DNA of 38,812 nt. Origin: Betaproteobacteria bacterium. Its GTDB lineage: Bacteria > Pseudomonadota > Gammaproteobacteria > Burkholderiales > SHXO01. Below the pieces are notes generated by a model. It searched no databases. It saw only the letters and a program-made list of their open reading frames with translations, and was not told where the DNA came from. Both the position numbers and the translations under genes were made by a program. Every line of letters starts with the position of its first letter. Position 1 is the first letter of the stretch. The stretch lies in the NCBI GenBank assembly GCA_025356655.1, contig JANXRW010000116.1, positions 1 to 38,812 of the forward strand, written 5' to 3'. Positions 7,386 to 15,631 of this stretch are shown here, piece after piece.

Positions 7386-8594
7386 ATGACCTCGCCAAGC
7401 GCCGCTCAAACACGCGCCATCGTGCTGCTTTCCTGCGCTGCCTTCGCCAGCGCGGCCTCCCTGCGCGTCTGCGATTCCCTGCTACCACAACTCGCCCGCG
7501 ACTTCGGTACCTCCACGGGGCGGGCGGCCATCGTGGTCTCGGGATTTTCCGTCGCTTACGGCCTCCTGCAGGCCTTCTTCGGCCCGCTGGGCGATCGCTT
7601 TGGAAAATACCGCATGGTGGCGATCGCCACCCTGGGCTGCGTACCGGGATGCGTCGGCAGCGCGCTGGCCCCCGGGCTGGACTGGTTACTGGGTTTCCGG
7701 GTTCTCTCCGGCGCAACGGCCGCGGGGGTCATTCCGCTGGCTATGGCCTGGATCGGGGACACCATCCCCTATGAGCGCCGCCAACAGACCCTGGCTCGCT
7801 TTCTTTCGGGCCAGATTCTCGGACTGGTCACGGGCCAGTTCATGGGCGGGCTCCTCGCCGACACGCTGGGCTGGCGCTATAGCTTCGCCCTCCTGGCCCT
7901 GCTCTACCTCGTGGCTGGCTTGGCCCTGTTTCGCGAGATGGCCTCGAACCAAGTAACCCGCCATGTCCAGGCGGTGCAGACGCACAGCCTGCTGCGCGGT
8001 TTCCAGGCGCAGGCCGCCACGGTGCTGCGCGTGCCTTGGTCACGCGTCGTGCTGGCAACGGTCTTCCTGGAAGGGATGGCAGTCTTCGGCGCACTGGCGT
8101 TTATCCCCACGTATCTGCATCTTCGCTTCGGGCTCAGCTTGACCGCTGCGGGCGCGGTGCTCGCTGCCTATGGCGCTGGAGGTTTGTCCTACACTTTTGT
8201 TGCACGCACCCTGGTGGCGCGGTTGGGTGAGAGCGGACTGGCGCTGGCCGGCGGCCTAGTGCTGGGTGCGGCCTATGTCAGCTTGGCGTTTGCCAGTCAA
8301 TGGTCTCTGGGCTTGCCAGCCTGCTTTTTCGCGGGTCTAGGCTTCTACATGTTGCACAACACCTTGCAGACCAACGCCACGCAGATGGCGCCGGCGGCCA
8401 GGGGAACCAGCGTGTCGTTGTTCGCGTCCTCGTTTTTTTTGGGGCAGTCCTGCGGTGTGTCGCTCGCAGCCGCAGCGGTGGACCGCGCGGGGGCGCAGGT
8501 GCTTTTTGGCGCCGCGGCTGTCGCCCTGCCCTGCATCGGGGCGGCCTTCGCACTGGCGTTGCGCCTGCGCCGGGCGCCGCGGCATCGCGTATGA
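7386..8594 (+). CDS. MFS transporter
   Basis: The protein is 402 residues from the ATG at 7386; a GTG at 7314 is open in frame but adds a non-membrane tail unlike the family. It has 12 hydrophobic segments. The motif A loop FGPLGDRFGKYRM follows helix 2, and the helix 4-5 region (RVLSGATAAGVIPLAMAWIG) resembles DHA1 drug-proton antiporters. It is divergent from the atuA operon, which hints at a shared substrate or regulator. Substrate and direction of transport cannot be inferred. It ends 137 nt before the STAS gene, so it is probably a separate transcript. Confidence 0.9.
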   Translation: MTSPSAAQTRAIVLLSCAAFASAASLRVCDSLLPQLARDFGTSTGRAAIVVSGFSVAYGLLQAFFGPLGDRFGKYRMVAIATLGCVPGCVGSALAPGLDWLLGFRVLSGATAAGVIPLAMAWIGDTIPYERRQQTLARFLSGQILGLVTGQFMGGLLADTLGWRYSFALLALLYLVAGLALFREMASNQVTRHVQAVQTHSLLRGFQAQAATVLRVPWSRVVLATVFLEGMAVFGALAFIPTYLHLRFGLSLTAAGAVLAAYGAGGLSYTFVARTLVARLGESGLALAGGLVLGAAYVSLAFASQWSLGLPACFFAGLGFYMLHNTLQTNATQMAPAARGTSVSLFASSFFLGQSCGVSLAAAAVDRAGAQVLFGAAAVALPCIGAAFALALRLRRAPRHRV

Positions 8595-8731
8595 ACGCGC
8601 GCCCCGGGCGGGCGCTGCTGTCTCGCGCACAGGCGCAGGTGTTCGGGCCACGTTAGAATTCCCCGGCGCAGGCCGCGATCCAGTCCATCCGAGAACCAAG
8701 TCCTGCCAAAAACCCAAGGGGCGCGCGCAAA

Positions 8732-9076
8732 ATGAATATCAGTGACGAACTGTTATCCGAGGGGATCCATCGCATCAGGCTGGCGGGCCGCATGGACATG
8801 GCCGGCACGCAACAAATCGAGATCAAACTCTCCGGTATGACCGCCTCACCGCGCAAGGCCGTCGTGATCGACCTAGAAGAGGTCACCTTTCTCGCCTCTA
8901 TCGGGATTCGCAGCCTACTCATGGCGGCCAAGGGCGTGCACGGGCGGGGCGGAAAGATCGTGCTGGTGGGGGCGAGTCCGATGATTCGCAAGGTGTTGGA
9001 GACGGCGGGCCTAGACACCCTGATCCCCCTGTTCGACGACGTCGCTGCGGCCCAGGCTGCCGTGGTTTCGTCCTGA
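8732..9076 (+). CDS. STAS-domain anti-sigma factor antagonist (RsbV-like)
   Basis: The 114-residue protein is a single STAS domain. The phospho-acceptor region reads VTFLASIGIRSLLMAAKGV with Ser56 as the likely phosphorylated residue. RsbV/SpoIIAA-type proteins bind an RsbW-type kinase when dephosphorylated and so release the kinase's partner. It stands first in a row of an RsbW-like kinase, a SpoIIE-type phosphatase and a receiver protein, all on the plus strand with short gaps (7, 49 and 73 nt). It is therefore part of a complete partner-switching module. No sigma factor is encoded beside it, so the output may not be transcriptional. Confidence 0.92.
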   Translation: MNISDELLSEGIHRIRLAGRMDMAGTQQIEIKLSGMTASPRKAVVIDLEEVTFLASIGIRSLLMAAKGVHGRGGKIVLVGASPMIRKVLETAGLDTLIPLFDDVAAAQAAVVSS

Positions 9077-9083
9077 GACCGAC

Positions 9084-9512
9084 GTGGCCGAGGCGCTCGG
9101 CGATGAAGCCCAATGCCTGGACCTACGAGGAGAGGTGTCGGCTCTGCGGCCAATGAGCGATTGGATACGCTCCAAGGCCCTGGAGTTGGGTGCGTCCGAG
9201 GAGGCGGTTGCGGCCCTGGAACTCTGTGCCAACGAGCTCTTAAGCAACATCATCGAGCACGGCAGCCCGGGCCGACAGGCGCGCGTACAGCTTCGCCTGG
9301 GGCGCTTAGGCGGACAACTGGGGCTGGAAGTGCGGGACGACGGCCCCGCCTTCGACCCGCTCGCGGTCGACCCGCCGGCGCCGGCGGCTGGTTTGGCAGA
9401 AGCCCGTATCGGTGGCCTGGGCGTGCATTTGACGCGGAGCCTGATGGCTCGCTGCCTCTACCGACGCAGCGCCGAGGGTAATATTCTTACGCTCATTGCG
9501 GATACTGTCTGA
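9084..9512 (+). CDS. RsbW-like serine kinase / anti-sigma factor (HATPase_c_2)
   Basis: The 142-residue protein has the GHKL ATPase boxes: N box ALELCANELLSNIIEHG (about residues 44-60), G1 box VRDDGPAFDP (about 87-96), and G2 box RIGGLGVHLTRSLM near 112-125. RsbW-type kinases phosphorylate the STAS partner and sequester a target protein. The start is a GTG at 9084, 7 nt after the STAS stop, so the two are coupled. C-terminal residues (ILTLIADTV) match the usual last strand. What it sequesters, a sigma factor or another protein, is not shown. Confidence 0.92.
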   Translation: MAEALGDEAQCLDLRGEVSALRPMSDWIRSKALELGASEEAVAALELCANELLSNIIEHGSPGRQARVQLRLGRLGGQLGLEVRDDGPAFDPLAVDPPAPAAGLAEARIGGLGVHLTRSLMARCLYRRSAEGNILTLIADTV

Positions 9513-9561
9513 GGGTCGCGCGCCGATCCAACGGCGGGCAAAGTCGAACTAGAAGGAGCAC

Positions 9562-10881
9562 ATGTCAGCGCAACCGATCGTCAAACGCGCCTGCGACCGC
9601 CGGCGGACCTATGTGACCGACAGTGGCGCCGCGCGTTCGCCCACGTTCATCGAGCGCCGCAAGAACCTCGACCGACGTGAGCACGGGTTTATCTCCAGGC
9701 TGCGCCTATTCGCGGGTATTCCCTACCACCTTGTGGAAGAGTTTCTGGTCGACTGCCCGACCCTGCGCCTAGTCGCAGGTCAGGTGCTGCTCGAGCCAGG
9801 AAGGCCCAACAACTGCATCTACTTGGTTTTGTCGGGGCGGCTGCAGGTGCATATCGGCGATCGCGACGCAGGTGACCTGATCGAGGTGGACGTGGGCGAC
9901 TGCATCGGTGAACTCTCCATCATCGATGGCCGGCCGGTATCGGCGTTCGTGGTGGCGCAGGTCGCTGGCGAGGTCCTTGCCATCAGTGAAGAGAAGGTTT
10001 GGGGCGCTCTCATGCCCGTTCCGGGGCTCGCGCGTAACCTGCTGCGCGCGCTCGCCGCGCGCATGCGCCACAGCAACCAGATCATGCTCGAACGACTGCG
10101 CGACAAGTTACAGCTCGAACACCTGCAGCGTGAACTGCAGATCGCCAGCCGCATTCAGTTGAGCATGCTCCCGTCGGGTTTCCCCCTCTTCCCGGATCAC
10201 CGAGAGATTGACCTCTTCGCCACGATGGAGCCCGCTACCGTGGTGGGGGGCGATTTCTACGACGCTTTCTTGCTCACCCCGCAGACGCTTTTCGTTGCCA
10301 TCGGTGACGTGGCGAGCAAGGGCGTGCCAGCGGCTCTATTCATGGCGCGCAGCATGACTCAGCTACGTATGGAAGCGCGCACGGGCCGGCCACCCGGCGA
10401 GGTGCTGCGCCTAGCCAATGCCAGGTTGTGCGAGAACAACGAGGCGGGGGTCTTCGTCACCCTTTTCTGCGGCGTCCTCGACTTGGCCAGCGGTGAGTTT
10501 AGCTACTCCGTGGGAGGGCACAACGCGCCGTTGATCGGTGATTCGGAAGGGGGCTTTAACTTCCTGCCCCTGCCGAAGAGCGTGATGGTGGGGGTCGTAG
10601 AGGGGCGGCACTTCGCCGAGGCCCAAGTCGTCTTGAAGGCCGGCCAGACCCTGCTCCTTTATACCGACGGTGTGACGGAAGCCGCCGATCCCACCCAGGA
10701 ACTGTTTGGCGAGGAGCGCTTCCTCGAGGCGCTAGCGGGATGCCGCGAGGCGGACCCCCGGGGGCTCATCGGCGCCGTATTGAGATCCATCCGTGCATTC
10801 TCGGCGGGGGTTCCCCAAGCCGATGACATAACCCTTCTTGGCCTGCGCTATCTCGGCCAGAGAACTCGTCAAATAAGTTAA
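9562..10881 (+). CDS. Cyclic-nucleotide-binding domain / SpoIIE-type PP2C phosphatase
   Basis: The 439-residue protein has three parts. A short basic tail is followed by a cNMP-binding beta barrel (about residues 45-165; VLLEPGRPNNCIYLVLSGRL, GELSIIDGRPVSA). A linker helix (about 170-205; LQLEHLQRELQIASRIQLSM) leads to a PP2C/SpoIIE domain (about 210-430) with GGDFYDAF (Asp231), a GDVASKG metal loop and DGVTEA. The RsbU-like phosphatase would dephosphorylate the STAS protein upstream. The Crp-like domain suggests control by a small ligand, and the PRPxSA-like segment IDGRPVSAFVV only partly matches the cAMP-binding RxxSA motif. A clear ribosome binding site (AGGAG) precedes the ATG. Confidence 0.93.
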   Translation: MSAQPIVKRACDRRRTYVTDSGAARSPTFIERRKNLDRREHGFISRLRLFAGIPYHLVEEFLVDCPTLRLVAGQVLLEPGRPNNCIYLVLSGRLQVHIGDRDAGDLIEVDVGDCIGELSIIDGRPVSAFVVAQVAGEVLAISEEKVWGALMPVPGLARNLLRALAARMRHSNQIMLERLRDKLQLEHLQRELQIASRIQLSMLPSGFPLFPDHREIDLFATMEPATVVGGDFYDAFLLTPQTLFVAIGDVASKGVPAALFMARSMTQLRMEARTGRPPGEVLRLANARLCENNEAGVFVTLFCGVLDLASGEFSYSVGGHNAPLIGDSEGGFNFLPLPKSVMVGVVEGRHFAEAQVVLKAGQTLLLYTDGVTEAADPTQELFGEERFLEALAGCREADPRGLIGAVLRSIRAFSAGVPQADDITLLGLRYLGQRTRQIS

Positions 10882-10954
10882 ATGGCCGGGCAGGCGGCGA
10901 TTTCTGGCGCATCTACCGGCGATGGAGTAACCTCCAGGAGGCGGGCGAATTGCA

Positions 10955-11551
10955 ATGGATACTGCTGTGGTTTCTGTTTTTTTGGGGCGGGGGCGCAGGG
11001 TCGCAGGAAAGCCCGAGTGGGTTTCACTCGGTCCAAAGTCGGCCCCCTCAGCGGCCCCTGTCGAGGATGATCGCTTGGAGTTGGTAGACGACCCCGAGGG
11101 CGAGCCCGCCGAGAACGGCAGCCCTATCCCTTGGATCATCATGATCGTTGACGATGATCGTAGCGTGCACGAGGCGACGGTCATCGCCATAGCGAATGAA
11201 CGAGTGCTCGGGCGCCCGCTCCACTTCCTGCATGCCTATTCCGCTGAAGAAGCCCGGTCGATCATGGCCGAGCGGCCTGATGTGGCACTCCTCCTGCTTG
11301 ATGTGATCATGGAAACCCCGGATGCCGGGTTGCGACTGGTTCAAGAGCTGCGCCAGGATCCACGCCACAGCGGTGTGCGGATCCTTATCCGCACGGGGCA
11401 GGCGGGCGCATCTACTGACGCGCAGGTAGCGGCCAATCTACCGGTCGATGGCTTCTTAATGAAGGCCCAGCTGACCCGGGCGATGTTGCTCTGGGCAATC
11501 TCGGGTTGCCTGGGAGGTTCATCGGGCTTCCCGCCGCAAACCCCCGGCTGA
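10955..11551 (+). CDS. Orphan receiver-domain protein (DUF3369-type REC)
   Basis: Residues about 60-185 form a response-regulator receiver: acidic pair in IMIVDDDRSVH, phospho-acceptor Asp116 in LLLLDVIMET, Thr147 in ILIRTGQAG and Lys170 in FLMKAQLTRAM. The pattern of Val-His-Glu after the acidic pair, a Pro-Leu-His-Phe-Leu strand and ETPDAGLRLV is that of receivers normally fused to DUF3369 and an HD-GYP or similar output. Here nothing follows the domain, so it acts alone as a phosphorylatable adaptor or is truncated. The N-terminal 55 residues are disordered. AGGAGG lies 13 nt from the ATG, rather far. It is the last gene of the partner-switching row, with no histidine kinase nearby. Confidence 0.85.
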   Translation: MDTAVVSVFLGRGRRVAGKPEWVSLGPKSAPSAAPVEDDRLELVDDPEGEPAENGSPIPWIIMIVDDDRSVHEATVIAIANERVLGRPLHFLHAYSAEEARSIMAERPDVALLLLDVIMETPDAGLRLVQELRQDPRHSGVRILIRTGQAGASTDAQVAANLPVDGFLMKAQLTRAMLLWAISGCLGGSSGFPPQTPG

Positions 11552-11604
11552 CCCACGCGCGACTTTCGCGACGATCCCGTTGGTCGCGCGGAGGTGGGTC
11601 GCCT

Positions 11605-12249
11605 CTAGAATCGGTAAACCACGCCGCCGCTGACCAAGTCGATATCTCCGCGGCTGGTCTTGTCCGCATCCCCCACGTTGTGGAACCGCTCGAACTCGAC
11701 CCGCGCCGAGAGCGAACGCGTGATCTCGTAGGAAGCCCCCACGCCCCAATGCAAGTTTGCCTTCGTGGCACTATCCTCGAAGGTTCCGCTGGGGCCGATG
11801 ACCGTGAGCTTGGCGCGAATGTCGTACAGGCCCAGCCGCCCAAAAATCGAGAATCCCTTGCCTAGCGGCACGATGCCGATGGCGTCAGCATAGACGCCCG
11901 CGCTCGCCTTGAACTCGCCCTGCAGCAGGCCTGTGTCGTATCCCGACGGGGCCGCGCTGATGTTCGTATTTACCGACAACTTACCGAGGTTGACGTAGCC
12001 CACCTCGAAGGCGAAGTGGGGGGCAAAGAGGTAGCCCAAGTAGCCCTTCATGCCCGTGTGCCGATTGTCCACGGTGCTCGACGAGGTAAACCCCTGAGCG
12101 GTGAGCGCGCTGTCGATGTCGATTGCGTTGGCGTGGAAATGAGCGCGGCCGGCGCTCACCCCGGCGTAGATGCCGGTGCCTTCCGCCGCGGCTGTCCCCG
12201 CCACCCCGCATCCGAGCAGGAGTATCGCCACTGATTTAGGATATGCCAT
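11605..12249 (-). CDS. Outer-membrane beta-barrel protein (OmpA/porin-like)
   Basis: The 214-residue product begins with a Sec signal peptide (MAYPKSVAILLLGCGVAGTA, cleavage after AAA-E). About eight amphipathic strands follow, each with alternating hydrophobic residues: YAGVSAGRAHF, GYLGYLFAPHFAFEVGYVNL and, near the end, GASYEITRSLSARVEFERF. It finishes with GGVVYRF, the aromatic C-terminal signature needed for BAM-mediated insertion. It resembles opacity/OmpW-type eight-stranded barrels. The ATG at 12249 is chosen because the signal peptide starts there, 33 nt inside the longest frame. It is monocistronic and divergent from the DUF2076 gene. No peptidoglycan-binding domain is present. Confidence 0.9.
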   Translation of the reverse strand: MAYPKSVAILLLGCGVAGTAAAEGTGIYAGVSAGRAHFHANAIDIDSALTAQGFTSSSTVDNRHTGMKGYLGYLFAPHFAFEVGYVNLGKLSVNTNISAAPSGYDTGLLQGEFKASAGVYADAIGIVPLGKGFSIFGRLGLYDIRAKLTVIGPSGTFEDSATKANLHWGVGASYEITRSLSARVEFERFHNVGDADKTSRGDIDLVSGGVVYRF

Positions 12250-12427
12250 GGTTCCCCCACCTCCCCGATAGGGATTGAACACCGTCTTCCCAGGATGTCG
12301 CTGCGATACTGCACTGACTGAGCTTTAAAAGCGCAGTGCCGGCCTCAATATTAGCGCATCAAGGCCTAGCCTGCAGCTTAACTGGCCCCCCGGATACCCT
12401 CTAGACGTTTCCAAGGAGTTGATTCCC

Positions 12428-13108
12428 ATGAACAGTCAGGAACGAGATCTCCTCACCCAGTTTCTGAACCAGTTGGCCGCGGCCCCTTCCCTGCCCCGTG
12501 ACCCGGAGGCCGAAGCATTGATTTCCCAGGCTGTCGGCTCCCGTGGGGACGCGGCCTATCTGCTAGTGCAGCGGACCCTGTTGCTTGAACAGGCCCTCAA
12601 GGCGGCCCAGGAAAAAATTACCCAGATCGAGCAGCAAGCCCGCCAAGCACCGGCGGCAAGCGGCTTCCTCCAGGGCGCGGCTTCGGCCTGGGGCAATTCC
12701 GCGGTCCCGTTCGCGGCACCGAGCCCGCTCCCCGCCGCCTCTAGCGCCATCCCCGGCATGGCGGGCGTGCGCCCGCCCGCGGCCCCCGCCCCTGCCCCCG
12801 GCGCGTTCACGCCCTCAGCCGGCCCCAGCTTTTTGGGGACCATGGCCGCCGGCGCGGCCGGGGCCATCGGCGGCGCGCTGCTGCTGCAGGGCATCGAAGG
12901 GATGTGGCATCACGGGAGCGCCGCCGGCCTCGCCTCGGGACAGCCGGGGCTGGGTCTGAGTTCGCCGGGGATGAACCCTGGCGGCGAGACCGTCATCAAT
13001 AACTACTATGGCGGGGAGCCCGCGCCGGACGACGCCGCGCAGTCCTACGACAGCCTAGCGCAGGAGGATGCTGCGGTGGACGACGGGGGCGACAGCGACT
13101 GGGCGTAA
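12428..13108 (+). CDS. DUF2076 domain protein
   Basis: The 226-residue protein starts MNSQERDLLTQFLNQLAAAP with an N-terminal helical region and a coiled coil (TLLLEQALKAAQEKITQIEQ, about residues 45-75). A long Ala/Pro-rich linker follows, then a Gly/Ala-rich hydrophobic segment (about 135-165) and an NNYYGGE motif before an acidic tail. This order is the DUF2076 family, a periplasmic ligand-gated-channel-like group of unknown function. The start at 12428 follows AAGGAG by 10 nt. It lies between the barrel gene and an MFS gene. The acidic C-terminal 35 residues are normal for the family. Confidence 0.88.
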   Translation: MNSQERDLLTQFLNQLAAAPSLPRDPEAEALISQAVGSRGDAAYLLVQRTLLLEQALKAAQEKITQIEQQARQAPAASGFLQGAASAWGNSAVPFAAPSPLPAASSAIPGMAGVRPPAAPAPAPGAFTPSAGPSFLGTMAAGAAGAIGGALLLQGIEGMWHHGSAAGLASGQPGLGLSSPGMNPGGETVINNYYGGEPAPDDAAQSYDSLAQEDAAVDDGGDSDWA

Positions 13109-13123
13109 CCTGACGGCGGGGTT

Positions 13124-13129
13124 TATAAT
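13124..13129 (+). promoter_or_regulatory. Consensus -10 element upstream of MFS gene
   Basis: A perfect TATAAT lies in the short gap between the DUF2076 and MFS genes, 31 nt before the GTG start. No good -35 hexamer is visible 16-18 bp upstream, so recognition would need an extended -10 or an activator. A small GGGG-TCA-CCCC dyad sits directly before the start and could mask it. Confidence 0.35.
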
Positions 13130-13159
13130 AGGGCTCCGTTTTCTCCTGGGGGTCACCCC

Positions 13160-14389
13160 GTGCAAGAGACACATCCGAGCGCCCGACAGGACGCCAAGGT
13201 CATCGGCGTGGTGGGCGTAGCCCACGGAGCCTCGCACTTCTTTCACCTGATTCTCGCGCCGTTGTTTCCCTGGCTGCGCGAGGCCTTCGGGTTGGGTGGG
13301 GTGGAGCTTGGCCTGCTCATGACCGCCTTCTTTGTGGTCTCCGGGGTTGCACAAGCCCTGGCCGGCTTCGTGGTGGACCGGCACGGGCCCTACGTGGTGC
13401 TCTGCGCCGGCGTCGGGTTGCTGGCGGTCTCGGCCCTGGGGCTCAGCCTGAGCCACAGTTACCCGGCCCTGCTCTTCTTCTCCGCCTTGGCCGGACTGGG
13501 CAATAGCGTTTTCCATCCCGCGGACTACACCCTGCTCAACGCACTCGTCAATCCCAAGCGCCTGGGGCACGCGTTCAGCGTGCACGGCATTTCCGGCAAC
13601 CTCGGATGGGCGGCGGCGCCGGTATTCTTGGGCACGATCGCGGCCCTGGCCGGCTGGCGTTGGGCATTGCTCGGTGCTGCGCTCCTGGCGCTGCTCTTGC
13701 TCGCGGCACTTCTCGCATGCCGCACGCTGCTGTGCCCGCCGACGGTGCGGCGGCGCGCCGCACCCGCCCTGCACGGTGGGGAGCAGGGCGCGGGCGCGCT
13801 GGGCTTTCTGGCGCTGCCGACGGTTTGGATGTGCTTCCTGTTCTTTGTCATCACCTCCATGGCCTTGGGCGGCATCCAGAGCTTCGCACCGGCCGCCCTG
13901 CGTGAGCTCTACGGCATGCCGCTGGCGCTCGCCACCGCCTGCATTACCGCCTACATGCTGGCGAGCGCAGCCGGGATGCTCCTGGGTGGATTTCTCGCGG
14001 GCCAGACTAGTTCCCACGAGCGTGTGGTTGCAGCAGCCTTTGCCGTTGCAGCGGTCCTGGCCGTGGTGATCGCCACGGGCGCCTTACCCACAGTGCTCGT
14101 GCCTGTGCTCTTTGGCCTAATGGGTTGCGGCTTCGGCATCGCGGGCCCCTCGCGCGACCTGATGGTACGCGCGGCTGCGCCGCGCGGGGCGACGGGGCGG
14201 GTTTACGGCGTGGTGTACTCGGGCTTGGACGTGGGGCTATCTTTCGCGCCGCCGCTGTTCGGGGCACTGATGGATGCGCACCACACGGGGGGCGTATTCC
14301 TGCTAATTGGGTTGTTCCAGTTACTGGCCATGTTCAGTGCGCTGGGCGTGGGATTCAAGGCGATGGCACGCCGAGCTCAGGTGGCCTGA
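13160..14389 (+). CDS. MFS transporter (Fsr/fosmidomycin-resistance-like)
   Basis: The 409-residue protein has 12 membrane segments. The N-terminal VGVAHGASHFFHLILAPLFP and the FHPADYTLLNALVNPKRLGH segment after helix 4 are characteristic of the fosmidomycin-resistance/nitrate-transporter-like branch of the MFS. The histidines in HGASHFFH and FHPAD are conserved there. Substrate is unknown. The start is GTG at 13160; upstream is only a short GGGG stretch in place of a classical ribosome binding site. Its last 35 bases overlap the end of the convergent rRNA methyltransferase gene on the other strand. Confidence 0.9.
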   Translation: MQETHPSARQDAKVIGVVGVAHGASHFFHLILAPLFPWLREAFGLGGVELGLLMTAFFVVSGVAQALAGFVVDRHGPYVVLCAGVGLLAVSALGLSLSHSYPALLFFSALAGLGNSVFHPADYTLLNALVNPKRLGHAFSVHGISGNLGWAAAPVFLGTIAALAGWRWALLGAALLALLLLAALLACRTLLCPPTVRRRAAPALHGGEQGAGALGFLALPTVWMCFLFFVITSMALGGIQSFAPAALRELYGMPLALATACITAYMLASAAGMLLGGFLAGQTSSHERVVAAAFAVAAVLAVVIATGALPTVLVPVLFGLMGCGFGIAGPSRDLMVRAAAPRGATGRVYGVVYSGLDVGLSFAPPLFGALMDAHHTGGVFLLIGLFQLLAMFSALGVGFKAMARRAQVA

Positions 14390-15167
14390 GACGGTCCGCG
14401 GCGAGTAGTTGCCGTCGGCGTTCGAAGAGGACTACGGCGGTGGCAGCCGCTACGTTAAGGGATTCCACTCCTGGCGCCATGGGGATAGTGAGCGCCTGAA
14501 TGGACTGCCTGCGGAGCAACTCCGAGACGCCGGCTCCTTCCGCGCCAACGACGAAGCCGCAGGAGCCCGTGAGATCCAGCGCATAGGGCGTTTGCGCCGC
14601 TGCCGGCTCCAGGCGGAAGAGCCGGCCCGCAAAGCCCGGTGCCAGCGCGGGCAAATCGGCTCGTTGACGGAGCGGCAAAGTGAACTGCGCTCCCATACCC
14701 CCGCGTAAGCAGCGGGGCGACCACGCATCCGCGCAGGCCTCCGAGAGGTAAGCGACGTCCACGCCGGCAGCCAGCGCCGTGCGCAAGATGCTTCCCAGAT
14801 TCCCCGGGTCCTGCACCCCGTCGAGCAGCAGCGCGCAGTCCACGCGGGGAGGCTCAGCGACGGCGGCGAGTGGGATGGAGGCAAGTATGCCCACCGGCGT
14901 CACCACACCCGCCAGTTTGTCGAAGAGGCCGTCGGCGAGCACCATGGCCTCGCGGCCTGCGCGCACCCGCAGGACCTCCGGATGGGATTGCGCCGAGTGC
15001 TTCACCACCAGTTCCATCCCAAAGCCGCCGTGCACGAGGTCGTAGGCCTCCACCAAGTGCGCGCCATCGATCAGTGTGCGCTGCTGCTCTCGGCGCGCGC
15101 GCGCCGACTCCGTCAAACGCAGGAGATTGCGGAACCAGGGGTTGGATGCCGACGTGATGGACTTCAA
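14355..15167 (-). CDS. SpoU/TrmH-family RNA 2'-O-methyltransferase
   Basis: The 270-residue protein carries all three SPOUT motifs: LLLDGVQDPGNLGSILRTA (motif 1), CGFVVGAEGAGVSELLRR (motif 2) and IPMAPGVESLNVAAATAVV (motif 3, with the usual SLNVS reduced to SLNVA). An N-terminal substrate-binding domain of about 100 residues contains TLIDGAHLVEAY, as in RlmB/TsnR-like rRNA methyltransferases. It would use SAM to methylate a ribose in rRNA or tRNA; the target nucleotide is not inferable. It is the last gene of the motA-led minus-strand operon, 13 nt after the GYF_2 gene. Confidence 0.93.
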   Translation of the reverse strand: MKSITSASNPWFRNLLRLTESARARREQQRTLIDGAHLVEAYDLVHGGFGMELVVKHSAQSHPEVLRVRAGREAMVLADGLFDKLAGVVTPVGILASIPLAAVAEPPRVDCALLLDGVQDPGNLGSILRTALAAGVDVAYLSEACADAWSPRCLRGGMGAQFTLPLRQRADLPALAPGFAGRLFRLEPAAAQTPYALDLTGSCGFVVGAEGAGVSELLRRQSIQALTIPMAPGVESLNVAAATAVVLFERRRQLLAADRLRPPELGVPSP

Positions 15168-15180
15168 CGGGTGCGGGAAA

Positions 15181-15597
15181 TCAGAAGAGTCTCACCGTCA
15201 CCGGATTGACTAGGCCGACCTGTTGCGCCGCGAGCACCAGGGCCAGGGCCAGGATGAGGCCAACGAGTAACGCGATGCGCCAGGAGAGCGCGGGCCCCGG
15301 TGCCGTGGAGCCTAGCGCGCGGCGAGCCCAGCCCGCCCGCCCGAGCTCACGGCGCTGGTCTGCCCAACGTAGGCGCGCGCTGTTGCGCTCGGCTTGCCAC
15401 TGGTCGTCCGAGGAAGGTTCGGCTGCTTGCGGCGTGCCGAGTTCGGGCCAAGTATCCAGGGGCGCCCACCGTTCCCGGTCGGGGCTAACGAGATCCAAGT
15501 GGTGCAGACGCCCTAGGAGGAGGTCCTGGTCCATGGCGGCTCGCGGGTAGGGCCCCGTCACCTCGCCACCGCGCAGTACATACCAGAGTCTATGCAT
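15181..15597 (-). CDS. GYF_2 (DUF4339) domain protein with C-terminal membrane anchor
   Basis: The 138-residue protein begins MHRLWYVLRGGEVTGPYPRA, the GYF_2 signature (WYV..G...GP), followed by a LLLGRLHHLDLVSPDRERW segment that fits the domain end. A basic, helical linker (about residues 70-100) leads to one C-terminal transmembrane helix (WRIALLVGLILALALVLAAQ). GYF_2 domains bind proline-rich peptides, so this may be a cytoplasmic docking protein tethered to the inner membrane. The longer open frame to 15738 is rejected because the domain begins at the 15597 ATG. It lies between the HDOD gene (34-nt gap) and the TrmH gene. Confidence 0.8.
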   Translation of the reverse strand: MHRLWYVLRGGEVTGPYPRAAMDQDLLLGRLHHLDLVSPDRERWAPLDTWPELGTPQAAEPSSDDQWQAERNSARLRWADQRRELGRAGWARRALGSTAPGPALSWRIALLVGLILALALVLAAQQVGLVNPVTVRLF

Positions 15598-15631
15598 GGC
15601 GCCGAGGATACTCCAGTGGCCCCGCCCGCGC

